64,000 bases of DNA from CBDCZI01 sp965224495 (GTDB lineage: Bacteria; Bacteroidota; Bacteroidia; Cytophagales; JAAEPT01). Both the position numbers and the translations under genes were made by a program. A model generated the notes under the pieces. That model had not been told where the DNA came from. It searched no databases and was given only the letters and a program-made list of their open reading frames with translations. The number at the start of each line of letters is the position of its first letter. Within the stretch, counting starts at the first letter, position 1. Location of the stretch: NCBI GenBank assembly GCA_965224495.1, contig CBDCZI010000011.1:62001-126000 (forward strand), in the 5' to 3' direction. Of the stretch, positions 44,994 to 55,491 are shown one piece after another.

Positions 44994-47627
44994 TTTATCG
45001 TTGTGTTAATGGTATTAAATACAATTTTAGGTGTCTTTCCTTTCAATTGACTTTTACTGACTTTTACTTCAATTGTTTTTGTTTCGTTAGGTAATAACGT
45101 AATGTAATTATCTGACCATAAAACAGGTAAGACAGCTGTGTTTTCATCAATCACTAACGTCGTTTCAGAAAAGAACGAGACCACCGACGAATTGTTTTTC
45201 AATTGCACAGTACCTACAACTTGGTCGCCATTTTCACTAAACGAAACCTTTGAGCTAACCTCTGCTTGAGGTAATCGACGAATATAAGTCAAATCAGTAA
45301 ATGACGTATTAGGTGTATAGATCCAATCTGAATGTGAATAATCGGGGTCAATAACATCTGGTTTTGTTGCTAACCAATAAAAGTTATCCGCCAACAGTTC
45401 GTTCGTTTCATTGTGCAATTTCAAATCAACAAAATAAGCTGTGGTTTCTTTTGGTAGATGACTTTTGATATCATCGAAAGAAACAATACCATTAGGTTTT
45501 ACATCGACGGGGAAGGTGTTTGAATACAACTCTTTACTCAAGGTGTCTAATATAGTAACTTTTAAAATCCCTTTTAATGACTGTAAAGTTTCATTGTTTA
45601 CATACACTTTCTCATCGCCATAATTATAAATAACATTGGTATTTCTCGCACCATTTCTTGCGCCGTAAAATGCACCTGTCGGGTGTAAATACGCATCATA
45701 CAATTGCCAATATGTTTCTGGCCAAGCAGAGTTTAACATCCACTGGATAATTCCTGTAGCGTTTGGTCGATTGACTTCAAACGCTTCGTACATTGGTCGC
45801 ATCGCTTCGTAAGTAGCTATTTGTGCGTATTTAGCAAAATTCCCAACATTTTCAGACGCACCGTAGCGGGCATCAAAGGCTTTCAGAAACTTGGACATAT
45901 CCCCAAAAGCGTGTCTTCCCGAATGGTATTTCCACAACTCACTATCCAAAGGCCATTGATTCGCTTTATTAGGAATCATTTTATCGATAGAATACATCAC
46001 TGGAGGCTGTGGGCCTGGACCCGTTTCTGTATTAAAACCAAAAGCACCACCTCTTTTTTTGTCTGTGTACCAATAGTTTGGCGTTACATAATCATAAGGA
46101 CCTTCCATTTTTACGCCCGAAGAACCTGTATGCTGGCTGGTCATCAATTTAGCCGAAGACAACAACGGTATAGAAGGACTAAACTCTTTCATCGTTTGCA
46201 AATGTTTCAATTCCAAATCTGGATGAGGTAAACGGTCACTTCCTACCGTATAAACAAATATACTCGGGTGATTTCTCAACCAAACCACTTGGTCTTTGAA
46301 ATAACGGGCAACCAATTTGATTTCGTCAGGTTCTAAAACACCACCAAAACCATCGTCCTCTTCATTAAATTTCTTTCCGCCCAGGTAATCACTCCATTCC
46401 CATTGGCAACTAAAACCAACCATCAGTAATAAACCGTGTTTGTCACACAGGTCATAAATACGTTCGTTTTTACCCCAAAATCCCTCAAAACGAATGGTGT
46501 TAAAATTCATTTGTTTCGTATAGGTTAATTGAGCCTCATCACTAGCCAAATCATCGTCCAAAATCAAGTTATCAACCCAACCAGCTCCTTTTATTAATAA
46601 TTTATGGCCATTGATAATATAACCCCTATGGCTATTTTTATTCAAATAATCTTCTACTTTTCTGATACCAAAAGTCACTTCTTGACTTGAAGAAACGGTT
46701 TTTGCTTCCATAACCTCTAATTTCAATCGGTAGAGGTGAGGCTCGCCCATCGTGTGAGGCCACCATAATTTTGGTTCGGTAATTTTTAACTCTTGTACAT
46801 TTTCAGGCGAGAGTTTCACTCGTTTCTGTTCTCCCGCTTTCAATTTGACTTGGTAAGAAAACGAAAGCTCACCGATTGTACCCTTTAACGTGATTTCTTT
46901 GGTCAATTTTGAGTTGTTTTTCAATAAGCCACTTACAAACAAATCTGCCGTAGTTGGGTTGTTTACATTAAAATCGGATGAAACATAAGTTTCTGTCAAA
47001 GCAACCGCTTGTGATTTTACCAAAGCAACCTCTCGCCAAATTCCCATATTATTATCTGGCGGAACAGGTGCCCAATCCACAAAACCTATCGTGAAATCGC
47101 CTGGTATAGGAGGGAAGACCTCAATCACTAAATTGTTTTTCTCTTGTAAATGAGTAGTTACATCAAACTCATATTGTTTATAAACACCAAATACAACCGT
47201 TGTATCGGCGATTTGTTTCCCGTTTAACCAAATATTTGCTCGGTAATTAATACCATCTAAATCCAAAACAACATTTTCTCCGTTTGTTTTTGCCCAATCA
47301 AATGATTTGACGTACATCCACGGTTTTTTAAACTGCTCTGTCGGGATATTTTTCAAATTCATTCCTGAATAAATATCTTTATAAACACCCGCATGCACCA
47401 ACGAAGCCAACACTTGTGTTGGGTACTTTAGTCGTTATCCAGTCCGTTTCGTTAATTCCCTTTTTACTTAGCTCTTTTCCGTTAGACTGGCTCTTTTGCA
47501 AAGACCAATTAGCTGATAATAAGGTTTTGAAACCACCTTCGTTTTTATCGTTCAGTTTCGTTTTTACCGACGATAGACAACCAGACAACAAGAAAAATAA
47601 ACTTAAATAATACCAATTAGCTTTCAT
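44990..47627 (-). CDS. Glycoside hydrolase family 2 lipoprotein, exo-beta-glucosaminidase/beta-mannosidase type (frame broken once)
   Basis: About 879 residues when repaired. The leader ends in a lipobox LSGC, so it is an envelope lipoprotein. N-terminal beta-sandwich (sugar-binding) with DLDGINYRANIWLNGK, an immunoglobulin-like domain, then the TIM barrel and C-terminal domains. The catalytic pair resembles the CsxA subgroup: GSD in TVGSDRLPHP where most GH2 enzymes have Asn-Glu, and Glu in FNTETGPGPQPP. It probably removes glucosamine or mannose residues from glycans. A break near 47413-47416 (one extra base) separates VPNT from VLASLVHAGV. Confidence 0.85.
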
Positions 47628-47779
47628 AGACCCTTATTTACAATTTCACTTTTCAATTTACTTATAATAAATGTGATTCTCTTCTTTATCAAAAGAAACT
47701 AACCAAACATTCAAAAAAAACGTAGATATAAACTTGAATAGTAGTATATTTATTCATTGAATATTTAAAAAAAGCAACT

Positions 47780-48421
47780 ATGAAAAAGAAATTATTACTT
47801 CTAATTACCTCACTTGCCTTATTTTTGACAAGTTGCATCACCATCGAAGAGACCTATACATTTAAAGAGGATGGTTCGGGTGCAAGTTCGTTTACCATCG
47901 ATATGAGTGGCATCAAACGAACGATGGACGCTTTGGGAGCAGGTGCTGAAAATCCACATTTGGACAAATTAAAAGCGATGGATTTTGCTACATATAAACA
48001 AACTATCACCAACATAGAGGGGATTACAAACATCAATACCGGTATAGATAAAGACAATTATATTTTTAGCCTTACTTACGATTTTGTTGATCAATCATCT
48101 TTAAATACTGTTTTGAATACTATTTTAGAAACAGAAGAGCAAACCTATTTTAAACATAAAAAGAAAAACAGATGCTTTAAAGTCGAACATCCGTTACCTG
48201 TTACTTTCAAAAAAAGTTTGAAAGACATCAATAGTAAATACATCAGTGGCTTTTTGAAAAAAATAAATTACAAAATGGTAATGAATTTTGAGCAAAAAGT
48301 AAAGAGAGTAAAAACAAAAGCCTACTCCTCACACACCGACAACCAAGTAATTGTAGAAAGTAATCTTTCTGAATTATTAGACAACCCCGATTTATTAAAA
48401 GCAAGAATTAGAGTAAAATAA
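47780..48421 (+). CDS. Lipoprotein of unknown function
   Basis: 213 residues. The leader ends in a lipobox LTSC. The mature protein opens ITIEETYTFKEDGSGASSFTI, a strand-rich pattern seen in Bacteroidetes lipoproteins, and continues with a mixed alpha/beta body. No motif of enzyme activity. It is monocistronic and followed by a long gene-free stretch. Function unknown. Confidence 0.75.
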   Translation: MKKKLLLLITSLALFLTSCITIEETYTFKEDGSGASSFTIDMSGIKRTMDALGAGAENPHLDKLKAMDFATYKQTITNIEGITNINTGIDKDNYIFSLTYDFVDQSSLNTVLNTILETEEQTYFKHKKKNRCFKVEHPLPVTFKKSLKDINSKYISGFLKKINYKMVMNFEQKVKRVKTKAYSSHTDNQVIVESNLSELLDNPDLLKARIRVK

Positions 48422-48903
48422 AGGACAGGTTATTTTACGCTCTTCATTTTGCAAGTCAGCGAAGAGGTTTAATCTAAAATAGTGTATCTATCATTACGTT
48501 AATTAGGAGCTTACCCTTTTCGTTGAACTGATTTCACGTATTTCATAGTTAGTTTCATCGATAGAAAGAGAGATAACCGACAAAACAAAGGGCGGGTCGG
48601 GCTTTTTGTTACAATCTTTTGGCGGTTACTTCGTAACCTTTTATTTCTCATTATCGATTAGGCACACTCACCTTCAAAAACAAACAGCAAAGAGCCAAAA
48701 GGATTTTCTCGACAATCCCTAAGCCGACGTAAAAATAGCTTCTACCCATTCTCACTTCGTGCAGTCAGGCGATTTTTAAAATGAACTTCTGCCAAGGGCA
48801 GAGTTCCTAAGTTATATAATAACCAAAGTAGACATGACTAAAAAAAACATGCGGTACGAGGTTGATTAACTAAAAAAAGATATTTCATAAAAGAAAAGTT
48901 GTT
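48422..48903. other. Gene-free stretch with dispersed repeat copy C
   Basis: 482 bases between the lipoprotein gene and the CoA-binding protein gene. 48506-48726 is the repeat (minus orientation). The rest shows only a short inverted repeat CTCTGCCAAGGGCAGAG-like near 48790-48807 and no gene. Confidence 0.65.
48506..48726 (-). repeat. Dispersed intergenic repeat, copy C
   Basis: Reverse complement of copy A at 21348-21569 with few differences, mostly single-base changes and small indels (for example GGGTAAGCTCC against GGGGAAGCTCC). Ends again in CGTCGGCTTAGGG on the minus strand. High conservation of the middle, TTTTGGCGGTTACTTCGTAA, between copies 27 kb apart suggests recent spread or selection. 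Confidence 0.8.
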
Positions 48904-49270
48904 ATGAGTGATAAAAAAGTGTTGATAATAGGAGCGTCAGCTAACCCTAAGCGGTATTCGTATAGGGCAACAGAACGTTTGTTAGGAGCAGGGTTTGAAC
49001 TCTATTTATTAGCGAAAAGGAAGAGTGAAGTTTTGGGTCAGCCAATACACACCGCATTTCCTCAAAACCAGACGATAGATACCGTTACTCTTTATATAGG
49101 AGTAGAATCACCAAGATGATTTATTTCGTCAATTAGCCGAATTACAACCTCGAAGAGTGATTTTTAACCCAGGTACAGAGCATTTGGAATTGCAACAAGC
49201 TCTTGAAAAAATAGGAATAGAAGTCGAAGTAAATTGTACCTTGGTGATGCTGTCCTTGAAGCATTTTTAA
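48904..49270 (+). CDS. CoA-binding protein (YccU-like), frame broken once
   Basis: 122 residues when repaired. A Rossmann-type CoA-binding domain of the YccU family: VLIIGASANPKRYSYRA at the start and RVIFNPGTEHLELQQALE near residue 80. A break near 49110-49112 (one extra C) separates VES from DDLFRQLAELQPRR. The ending (TLVMLSLKHF) is slightly short compared with relatives. Role unknown; the family binds CoA thioesters. Confidence 0.8.
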
Positions 49271-49322
49271 GTGATTGTGTCTTCTGTATGTTTTAATAGT
49301 AGGAAAATGAGTGAAAATTAGC

Positions 49323-49330
49323 TACCTTTG
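49323..49330 (+). promoter_or_regulatory. -7 promoter element of leuC
   Basis: TACCTTTG matches TAnnTTTG exactly and lies 36 nt before the leuC ATG at 49367. A clear -33 TTG was not found. Confidence 0.6.
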
Positions 49331-49366
49331 TGGCTTGAATTTTCAAAGAAATAAATCATAAATCCG

Positions 49367-50766
49367 ATGGCTAAGACTTTTATTTGATAAGTTGTGGAGT
49401 GACCACGTGGTTGATAATGTAAATGATACAACAGATATCATCTATATTGATCAACATTTAATTCATGAAGTGACAAGTCCTGTTGCTTTTACAGGAATAG
49501 AAAATCGAGGGAAAAAGGTTTTCCGTCCAGGTCAAACTGTTGCTACACCAGATCACAACGTTCCGACAATCAATCAAGACCAACCAATCAAAGAGTTGCT
49601 TTCAAGAAAGCAAGTCAATACATTGGCTACAAACTGTGAAAATCACGGAATTGAAATGTATGGTTTAGGTCATCCATTTCATGGGGTTGTGCACATTATC
49701 GGTCCTGAATTAGGGATTACTTTACCAGGTATGACAGTGGTTTGTGGTGATTCACATACTTCTACACACGGTGCTTTTGGAGCGATTGCCTTTGGAATCG
49801 GTACAAGTCAAGTAGAAAGTGTATTTACTACACAAGCGTTGTTGTTGGCTAAGCCTAAGACTATGCGTATTACTGTTGACGGTAATATACAAAAAGGAGT
49901 ATCTTCTAAAGATATTATCTTATATATCATATCTAAAATTTCTTCTTCGGGAGGAACAGGATATTTCGTTGAGTTTGCAGGTTCTGCAATCGAAGGATTA
50001 TCTATGGAAGAAAGAATGACAGTTTGTAACATGTCAATAGAGATGGGAGCTCGTGGTGGAATGATTGCGCCAGATCAAACAACTTTTGATTATGTAGAAG
50101 GTCGTGAGTTCACACCAAAAGGAGCAGCTTGGGATAAAGCATTGGCTTATTGGAAAACATTAAAATCAGACGAAGGAGCTCAATTTGACAAGGAATTAAA
50201 TTTCCATGCAGATGAAATGGCACCAGTTGTAACTTACGGAACAAACCCAGGAATGGGAATCTGTGTAGATGCGACTATTCCTACAGAGGCTGATATTGAT
50301 GCTGAAACATTACCTACTTTCTTAAAATCTTTAGCTTACATGGGGTTCAAACCAGGTGAAAGCTTATTAGGTAAACAAGTAAACTGGGTGTTTTTAGGTT
50401 CTTGTACAAACGGGACGTATCGAAGATTTTAGAATTTTCGCTAACTACGTAAAAGGAAAGAAAAAAGCAGCAAATATCAATGCGTTATTGGTTCCAGGTT
50501 CTAAACAAGTTGAAAAACAATGTATTGCTGAAGGAATTGATAAAATATTAAATGAAGCAGGTTTTGAATTTAGACAACCAGGATGTTCTTCTTGTTTAGC
50601 GATGAACGATGATAAAATTCCTGCTGGAGAATATTCAGTATCTACATCAAACAGAAACTTTGAAGGTCGTCAAGGACCAGGAGCAAGAACAATCTTAGCT
50701 TCTCCGTTGACAGTTGCAGCAGTAGCAATTGCAGGTAAAATAGTTGATGTAAGAGAGACTGTATAG
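49367..50766 (+). CDS. leuC: 3-isopropylmalate dehydratase large subunit, frame broken at two sites
   Basis: About 466 residues when repaired. Aconitase family: GDSHTSTHGAFGAIAFGIGT, cluster cysteines in GSCTNG near residue 347 and CSSCLAMN near residue 410. It isomerises 2- to 3-isopropylmalate with a [4Fe-4S] cluster, together with LeuD, in leucine synthesis. One extra T at 49378-49381 hides the start (MAKTLFDKLWSDHVV after repair) and one extra A near 50412-50416 breaks the frame within GSCTNGRIEDF. leuD follows after 64 nt. Confidence 0.92.
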
Positions 50767-50830
50767 CCACGAGAGGCTTTTAATTAATTATTTGTTTATT
50801 ATAAAAGGGTTGAAAACCCAAAATATAAAA

Positions 50831-51440
50831 ATGGAAAAATTTTCAACATTATTATCTAGAGCAGTTCCTTTTGAAAATAGAGGATGTAGATACTGACCAA
50901 ATTATCCCTGCTCGTTTTTTGAAAGCGACTACAAGAGAAGGTTTTGGAGATAACTTATTTAGAGATTGGAGATACAACAAAGACGATAGTTTAATAGAAG
51001 ACTTTCCTTTAAATGATAAAAAATACGCAGGTAGCATTATCGTTGGAGGGAAAAACTTTGGTTCAGGATCGTCTAGAGAGCACGCAGGTTGGGCTATCGC
51101 TGATTACGGATTTAAAGTAGTGGTTTCTTCTTTCTTTGCAGATATCTTTAAAGGAAACTGTTTGAACTTAGGAATACTTCCTGTACAAGTTACTGAAGAG
51201 TATTTACAAGAAATATTTAATGCTATTGATGCAGACAATACAACAGAATTGAATGTTGATTTGGAAGCACAGGAAATCACAATTGTTTCTTCTGGTTCAA
51301 AACAATCTTTTGACATCGATCCTTACAAAAAGACTTGTCTTTTGAATGGTTATGATGATATCGATTATATTTTATCTATTGAAGATAAAGTGTTGGCTTT
51401 TGAGAAAACTTCATTAATAAAAGAAGTGACTAACAGATAG
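50831..51440 (+). CDS. leuD: 3-isopropylmalate dehydratase small subunit, frame broken once
   Basis: About 202 residues when repaired. Family blocks: DVDTDQIIPARFL near residue 19 and GGKNFGSGSSREHAGWA near residue 72. Substrate-recognition subunit of isopropylmalate isomerase. The real start is the ATG at 50831; a T4 run at 50869-50872 has one base too many (AVPLKIEDV after repair). A terminator follows; leuA and leuB are not in the window. Confidence 0.92.
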
Positions 51441-51460
51441 TTTATGTCCCTTTAAGAAAT

Positions 51461-51499
51461 AAAAAACACGTTAATCTTAATTGATTAACGTGTTTTTTA
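51461..51499 (+). terminator. Terminator after leuCD
   Basis: AAACACGTTAATC / GATTAACGTGTTT hairpin with a 6-nt loop and T6 run. Confidence 0.88.
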
Positions 51500-51702
51500 T
51501 TTTAGGAGGCTTTTGTTTGTTGAATAGTTGATTAAAATCAGTTTTTATTCAGTTTGAATAAGTATTTTTGTGAAGTTGATTTAGGGAGTTTCATTTTAAT
51601 AGAAAGAAGTAAACTATTTTGACAAGGTAATTGTTGAGGTGTTGGTTCTTCTGTTTAGAAGAAATGGAGAATTTAAAAAATAGGTGAAAGACCTTTATAT
51701 AT

Positions 51703-52657
51703 ATGGAAAAAGAAAAAAGACAAGGAGCTACGACGAAAAGTATTATACAATTTGCTTTTTTTCACCTTATGCCTTTAGCTGCGATTTACACGGGAGCTAC
51801 TGCCTTTGATTGGTGGTTATGTTTAGGCTTGTACTATTTTAGAATGTTTTGGATTACGGGAGGTTACCACAGGTACTTTGCTCATAAATCGTACAAAACA
51901 TCAAGAGTGTTTCAGTTTATTATCGCCTTCTTTGCAGAAACAAGTAGTCAAAAAGGTGTATTGTGGTGGGCGGCTCATCACAGAGTACATCATCAAACAA
52001 GTGACACACCAGCCGATCCACATTCAATGAAAATCTATGGTTTTTGGTATTCGCACATTGGGTGGATTGCAAGTTCTCAATACAAAGACACAGATTTTAA
52101 GTCTATTCAAGATTACGCAAAGTTTCCAGAAATTAGATGGATAGATAAGCATTACGTTTTTCCTATTTTGACAATGGCTTTAGGTGTATTTGTTGTAGGA
52201 GGTTTTGTGAACACTTCGTTTACAGTTGATCACGGAATGGCAGTTTTGGGCGATGGAGCATGGTATTTACAAGGAGGGCTTTCTGCTTTATTGATAGGTT
52301 TCCTGTTAAGTACAGCGATATTGTTTCACGGTACATTCATCTATCAACTCTATTATGCATAAGTTTGGTAAGCAACGCTATAAATCAGGAGATGAATCAC
52401 GTAACCATCTTTTATTAGCATTAGTTACTTTAGGAGAAGGGTGGCACAACAACCACCATTACTATATGTCATCTACTCGTCAAGGGTTTTATTGGTGGGA
52501 GATTGATATCACATATTACATTATTAAATTATTCTCTTTTGTAGGGTTAGTTTGGGATGTTCAGGAAGTGCCTAAGCATATTAAGGACTCTCGTTCGATG
52601 GAAGAAGCGAAAATATTATTAAATAAATCAAAAGAATCAGCAAAGAAAGCTGCGTAA
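51703..52657 (+). CDS. Fatty-acid desaturase (acyl-CoA delta-9 type), frame broken once
   Basis: About 318 residues when repaired. Three His boxes are present: HRYFAH near residue 51, HHRVHH near residue 92 and HNNHH near residue 248, the di-iron site of membrane acyl desaturases. Four hydrophobic spans. It introduces a cis double bond into fatty acids to maintain membrane fluidity. An extra base near 52334-52340 breaks the frame between HGTF and INSIMHK. Monocistronic, terminator downstream. Confidence 0.9.
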
Positions 52658-52678
52658 TTTGATTGTAAAGTGAGTTTC

Positions 52679-52712
52679 AAATCCCTCTTGATTAATTTCA
52701 AGAGGGATTTTT
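52679..52712 (+). terminator. Terminator after the desaturase gene
   Basis: AAATCCCTCTTGA / TCAAGAGGGATTT hairpin with a short loop and T-run. Confidence 0.85.
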
Positions 52713-52752
52713 CTGTTTCATATAAAAAGCATTTATTTAGAAACATTTTAGT

Positions 52753-52760
52753 TATCTTTG
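52753..52760 (+). promoter_or_regulatory. -7 promoter element of the U32 peptidase gene
   Basis: TATCTTTG matches TAnnTTTG. It would give a leader of about 85 nt before the ATG at 52851. Confidence 0.5.
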
Positions 52761-52850
52761 TGAATATTTTGTGCACTTAACTTTTGGTGTACTGAACTAA
52801 ATCAGGGTTTGTTTCTCTTTACAAAGGAATAAATCTTCTTTTATTAGTCT

Positions 52851-54086
52851 ATGGATAAGCGAAAAATAGAATTAATGGCTCCGGCCGGAAACTTTGAATC
52901 AATGACTGCGGCATTAAAAGCAGGTGCAGATTCAGTTTACTTTGGGGTGGAGCAGTTAAATATGCGTGCTCGTGCGACAATGAATTTTACTTTAGAGAAC
53001 CTAGAGGAGGTTGCTGAGTTGTGTGCTTCTTATGGAGCAAAATCGTATATCACATTAAATACTATTGTTTATGACCATGATTTAAGTTTGGTTAAGAAAA
53101 TTATTACTCAAGCAAAAGAGGCAGGAATAACAGCAATTATTGTGGCTGATCAAGCAGCTATTGGTTTTGCAAAGCAAATTGGGATGGAGGTTCATATCTC
53201 TACACAAGTAAATGTTACCAATATTGAAACGGTAAAGTTTTATGCGATGTTTGCTGACGTGATGGTGATGGCTCGTGAATTGAGTGTCAAGCAAATGAAA
53301 GATATTTGTGACGCTGTAATTCGTGAAGATGTACGTGGACCATCGGGTAATTTGGTGGAAATTGAAGTTTTTGCACATGGAGCTTTGTGTATGGCCGTTT
53401 CGGGGAAATGTTATTTGAGCTTACATTCGCATAACTCTTCAGCAAATAGAGGAGCATGTATTCAAAACTGTCGTCGTTCTTACACAGTAAAAGATGACGA
53501 AGGGAATGAATTATTGATTGATAATGAGTTTATCATGTCACCGAAAGATTTGTGTACGATTGATTTTTTGGATCAATTGTTAGATACAGGTATTACCGTA
53601 ATGAAAATTGAAGGGCGTGGAAGAGCACCTGAATATGTAAAGACTGTGATTGAATGTTACAGGGAGGCTATTGATTCGTATTACGACGGAACTTACACTG
53701 AAGAAAAGAAAGCAGCTTGGATGACTCGTTTAGGGTCTGTTTATAATAAAGGTTTTTGGAGTGGTTATTACTTAGGGCAAAAAATGGGGGAGTGGTCGAA
53801 GAAAAAAGATTCTTCAGCTACACAAAAGAAATTGTTCTTAGGAAGAGGTACACATTATTACCCAAAAGCAAATGTAGGCGAGTTTAAATTAGACTCTCAC
53901 TCATTGAAAGTAGGTGATAAAATTTTAGTAACGGGTCCAACAACAGGTGTTTTGGAGCAAACGATTGAAGAAATTAGATTAGATGCTAAATCGGTAGAGG
54001 AGGCGAAGAAAGGAGATACAATTTCTATTAAAGTAAATGAGCGTATTCGAATGAACGATAAATTGTATAAGGTAATTCCTGCGTAG
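52851..54086 (+). CDS. U32-family peptidase-like protein (TrhP type)
   Basis: 411 residues. Opens KRKIELMAPAGNFESMTAAL with GADSVYFGVEQLNMRA. The conserved cysteine motif is RGACIQNCRRSY near residue 198, with C in GALCMAVSGKC nearby; these cysteines are thought to hold an Fe-S cluster in characterised U32 proteins. The C-terminal beta domain and size fit the TrhP/YegQ subgroup, which takes part in prephenate-dependent 5-hydroxyuridine formation in tRNA. Overlaps the following ferredoxin gene by one base. Whether it is TrhP or a collagenase-like member is not settled. Confidence 0.85.
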   Translation: MDKRKIELMAPAGNFESMTAALKAGADSVYFGVEQLNMRARATMNFTLENLEEVAELCASYGAKSYITLNTIVYDHDLSLVKKIITQAKEAGITAIIVADQAAIGFAKQIGMEVHISTQVNVTNIETVKFYAMFADVMVMARELSVKQMKDICDAVIREDVRGPSGNLVEIEVFAHGALCMAVSGKCYLSLHSHNSSANRGACIQNCRRSYTVKDDEGNELLIDNEFIMSPKDLCTIDFLDQLLDTGITVMKIEGRGRAPEYVKTVIECYREAIDSYYDGTYTEEKKAAWMTRLGSVYNKGFWSGYYLGQKMGEWSKKKDSSATQKKLFLGRGTHYYPKANVGEFKLDSHSLKVGDKILVTGPTTGVLEQTIEEIRLDAKSVEEAKKGDTISIKVNERIRMNDKLYKVIPA

Positions 54087-54313
54087 TGGTTATTGTGACT
54101 CAAATACGGGAAAGGTGCATAGGGTGTAATTATTGTGTGGAATTGGCTCCTGCTTTTTGGCGGATGTCAAAGAAAGATGGTAAAAGTGTTTTATTGGGGG
54201 CAAAAGATAAGAAAGGCCACTTCACTATTCGTACCAATGATATCGATTTAGAAGAAAATAAAGCAGCAGCAGAAGCTTGCCCAGTTAATATAATTAAGGT
54301 GTCTAAAATATAA
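54086..54313 (+). CDS. [4Fe-4S] ferredoxin
   Basis: 75 residues. A single cluster motif C-x2-C-x2-C (CIGCNYC near residue 11) and the distant CP (EACPVNII near residue 65), with an insertion of about 45 residues between the halves. GTG at 54086 overlaps the TAG of the U32 gene (TAGTG), which supports coupled translation; GTG at 54095 is an alternative. The neighbour suggests it supplies electrons or is associated with the U32 protein. Confidence 0.83.
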   Translation: MVIVTQIRERCIGCNYCVELAPAFWRMSKKDGKSVLLGAKDKKGHFTIRTNDIDLEENKAAAEACPVNIIKVSKI

Positions 54314-54335
54314 GGTTAACTAATCGCTAAAAAAT

Positions 54336-54377
54336 AAAAAAAGGCTAGTTCAAATATACTGAACTAGCCTTTTTTTT
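54336..54377 (+). terminator. Terminator after the ferredoxin gene
   Basis: AAGGCTAGTTCA / TGAACTAGCCTT hairpin with 8-nt loop and T8 run. Confidence 0.9.
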
Positions 54378-54392
54378 GTGGACTTAGGGTGT

Positions 54393-54429
54393 AAAAAAGC
54401 CTTGCTCTAAAAAAATAGAACAAGGCTTA
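54393..54429 (-). terminator. Terminator of the gap gene (minus strand)
   Basis: On the minus strand AAGCCTTGTTCTA / TAGAGCAAGGCTT with a T-run after it, 27 nt beyond the gap stop codon. Confidence 0.8.
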
Positions 54430-54455
54430 GTGTTTTCTTCAAAGAAGATTAGTTC

Positions 54456-55451
54456 TTAGCAGTAAGCACCTAGTTTTACGATTAAGTCAGCAGCTCTGTT
54501 AGAGTACCCACATTCGTTATCGTACCAAGAAGCGATTTTTACAACTTTTCCGTTTACTGCAGTAATACCAGCATCGAAGATAGAAGAGTGTGTGTTTCCA
54601 ACAATATCGATAGAAACGATAGGGTCTTCAGTGTACTCTAAAATACCTTTCATTGGTCCTTGAGCAGCAGCTTTCATTGCAGCGTTAACTTCTTCAATAG
54701 TTACTTCTCTAGATAAGTTAGCAACTAAATCAGTGATCGAACCAGTAGGAGTAGGAACTCTCATTGAGTTTCCATCTAATTTACCAGCTAAAGAAGGTAA
54801 AACTAACCCTACAGCTTTAGCAGCTCCAGTAGAAGTTGGTACCATAGATAAAGAAGCTGCTCTAGCTCTTCTTAAATCAGAGTGAGGTGCATCTTGTAAT
54901 CTTTGATCAGCTGTGTAAGCGTGGATAGTTGTGATGAATCCTTGCTCTAATCCAAAGCTGTCATTTAAAACTTTAGCGATAGGTGCTAAACAGTTTGTAG
55001 TACAAGAAGCATTAGAAACGATAGTTTCTTTTCCTGTTAAAATTTCTTCATTTACACCTAAAACTACTGTAGGGATTGCTCCTTTAGCAGGTGCAGAGAT
55101 AACTACTTTTTTAGCTCCAGCTTTCAAGTGACCAGAAGCTCCTGCTTCGTCAACGAAAAATCCAGTTGATTCTAATACAACGTCGATTCCTAATTTACCC
55201 CAAGGTAATTTAGCAGGCTCTCTTTCAGCAGAGATTAAAATTTCTTTACCATTAACGATTAATCCTTTTTCAGAAACCTCAACAGTTCCATCAAATCTAC
55301 CTTGAGTAGAATCGTACTTTAACAAGTGAGCCAAAGTTTTAGAATCTGTTAAGTCATTAATTGCAACAACATCAATGTTGTCTTTTTTTAGAAGGGCTCT
55401 AAAAGAAAGTCTCCCGATACGGCCAAAACCGTTGATAGCTACTTTAGTCAT
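54456..55451 (-). CDS. gap: Glyceraldehyde-3-phosphate dehydrogenase, type I
   Basis: 331 residues. NAD-binding motif INGFGRIGR at the N-terminus, catalytic Cys150 in SNASCTTNCLAP, GSITDLVANLSR and WYDNECGYSNR. It oxidises glyceraldehyde 3-phosphate to 1,3-bisphosphoglycerate in glycolysis and gluconeogenesis. Codon use is that of a highly expressed gene. Monocistronic with its own promoter and terminator. Intact. Confidence 0.96.
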   Translation of the reverse strand: MTKVAINGFGRIGRLSFRALLKKDNIDVVAINDLTDSKTLAHLLKYDSTQGRFDGTVEVSEKGLIVNGKEILISAEREPAKLPWGKLGIDVVLESTGFFVDEAGASGHLKAGAKKVVISAPAKGAIPTVVLGVNEEILTGKETIVSNASCTTNCLAPIAKVLNDSFGLEQGFITTIHAYTADQRLQDAPHSDLRRARAASLSMVPTSTGAAKAVGLVLPSLAGKLDGNSMRVPTPTGSITDLVANLSREVTIEEVNAAMKAAAQGPMKGILEYTEDPIVSIDIVGNTHSSIFDAGITAVNGKVVKIASWYDNECGYSNRAADLIVKLGAYC

Positions 55452-55491
55452 CGTATTAAATTTTAGTTATTAATTTCAAATTTTAAAGTAC

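Noticed and set aside
45821..46231. 136-codon plus-strand frame inside the GH2 gene
   Set aside because: Antisense shadow of a well-supported gene, rich in Arg/His/Phe, without start context or motifs.
48506..48726. Insertion sequence or transposon remnant
   Set aside because: No transposase reading frame, no clear terminal inverted repeats or target duplications could be seen; kept only as a dispersed repeat.
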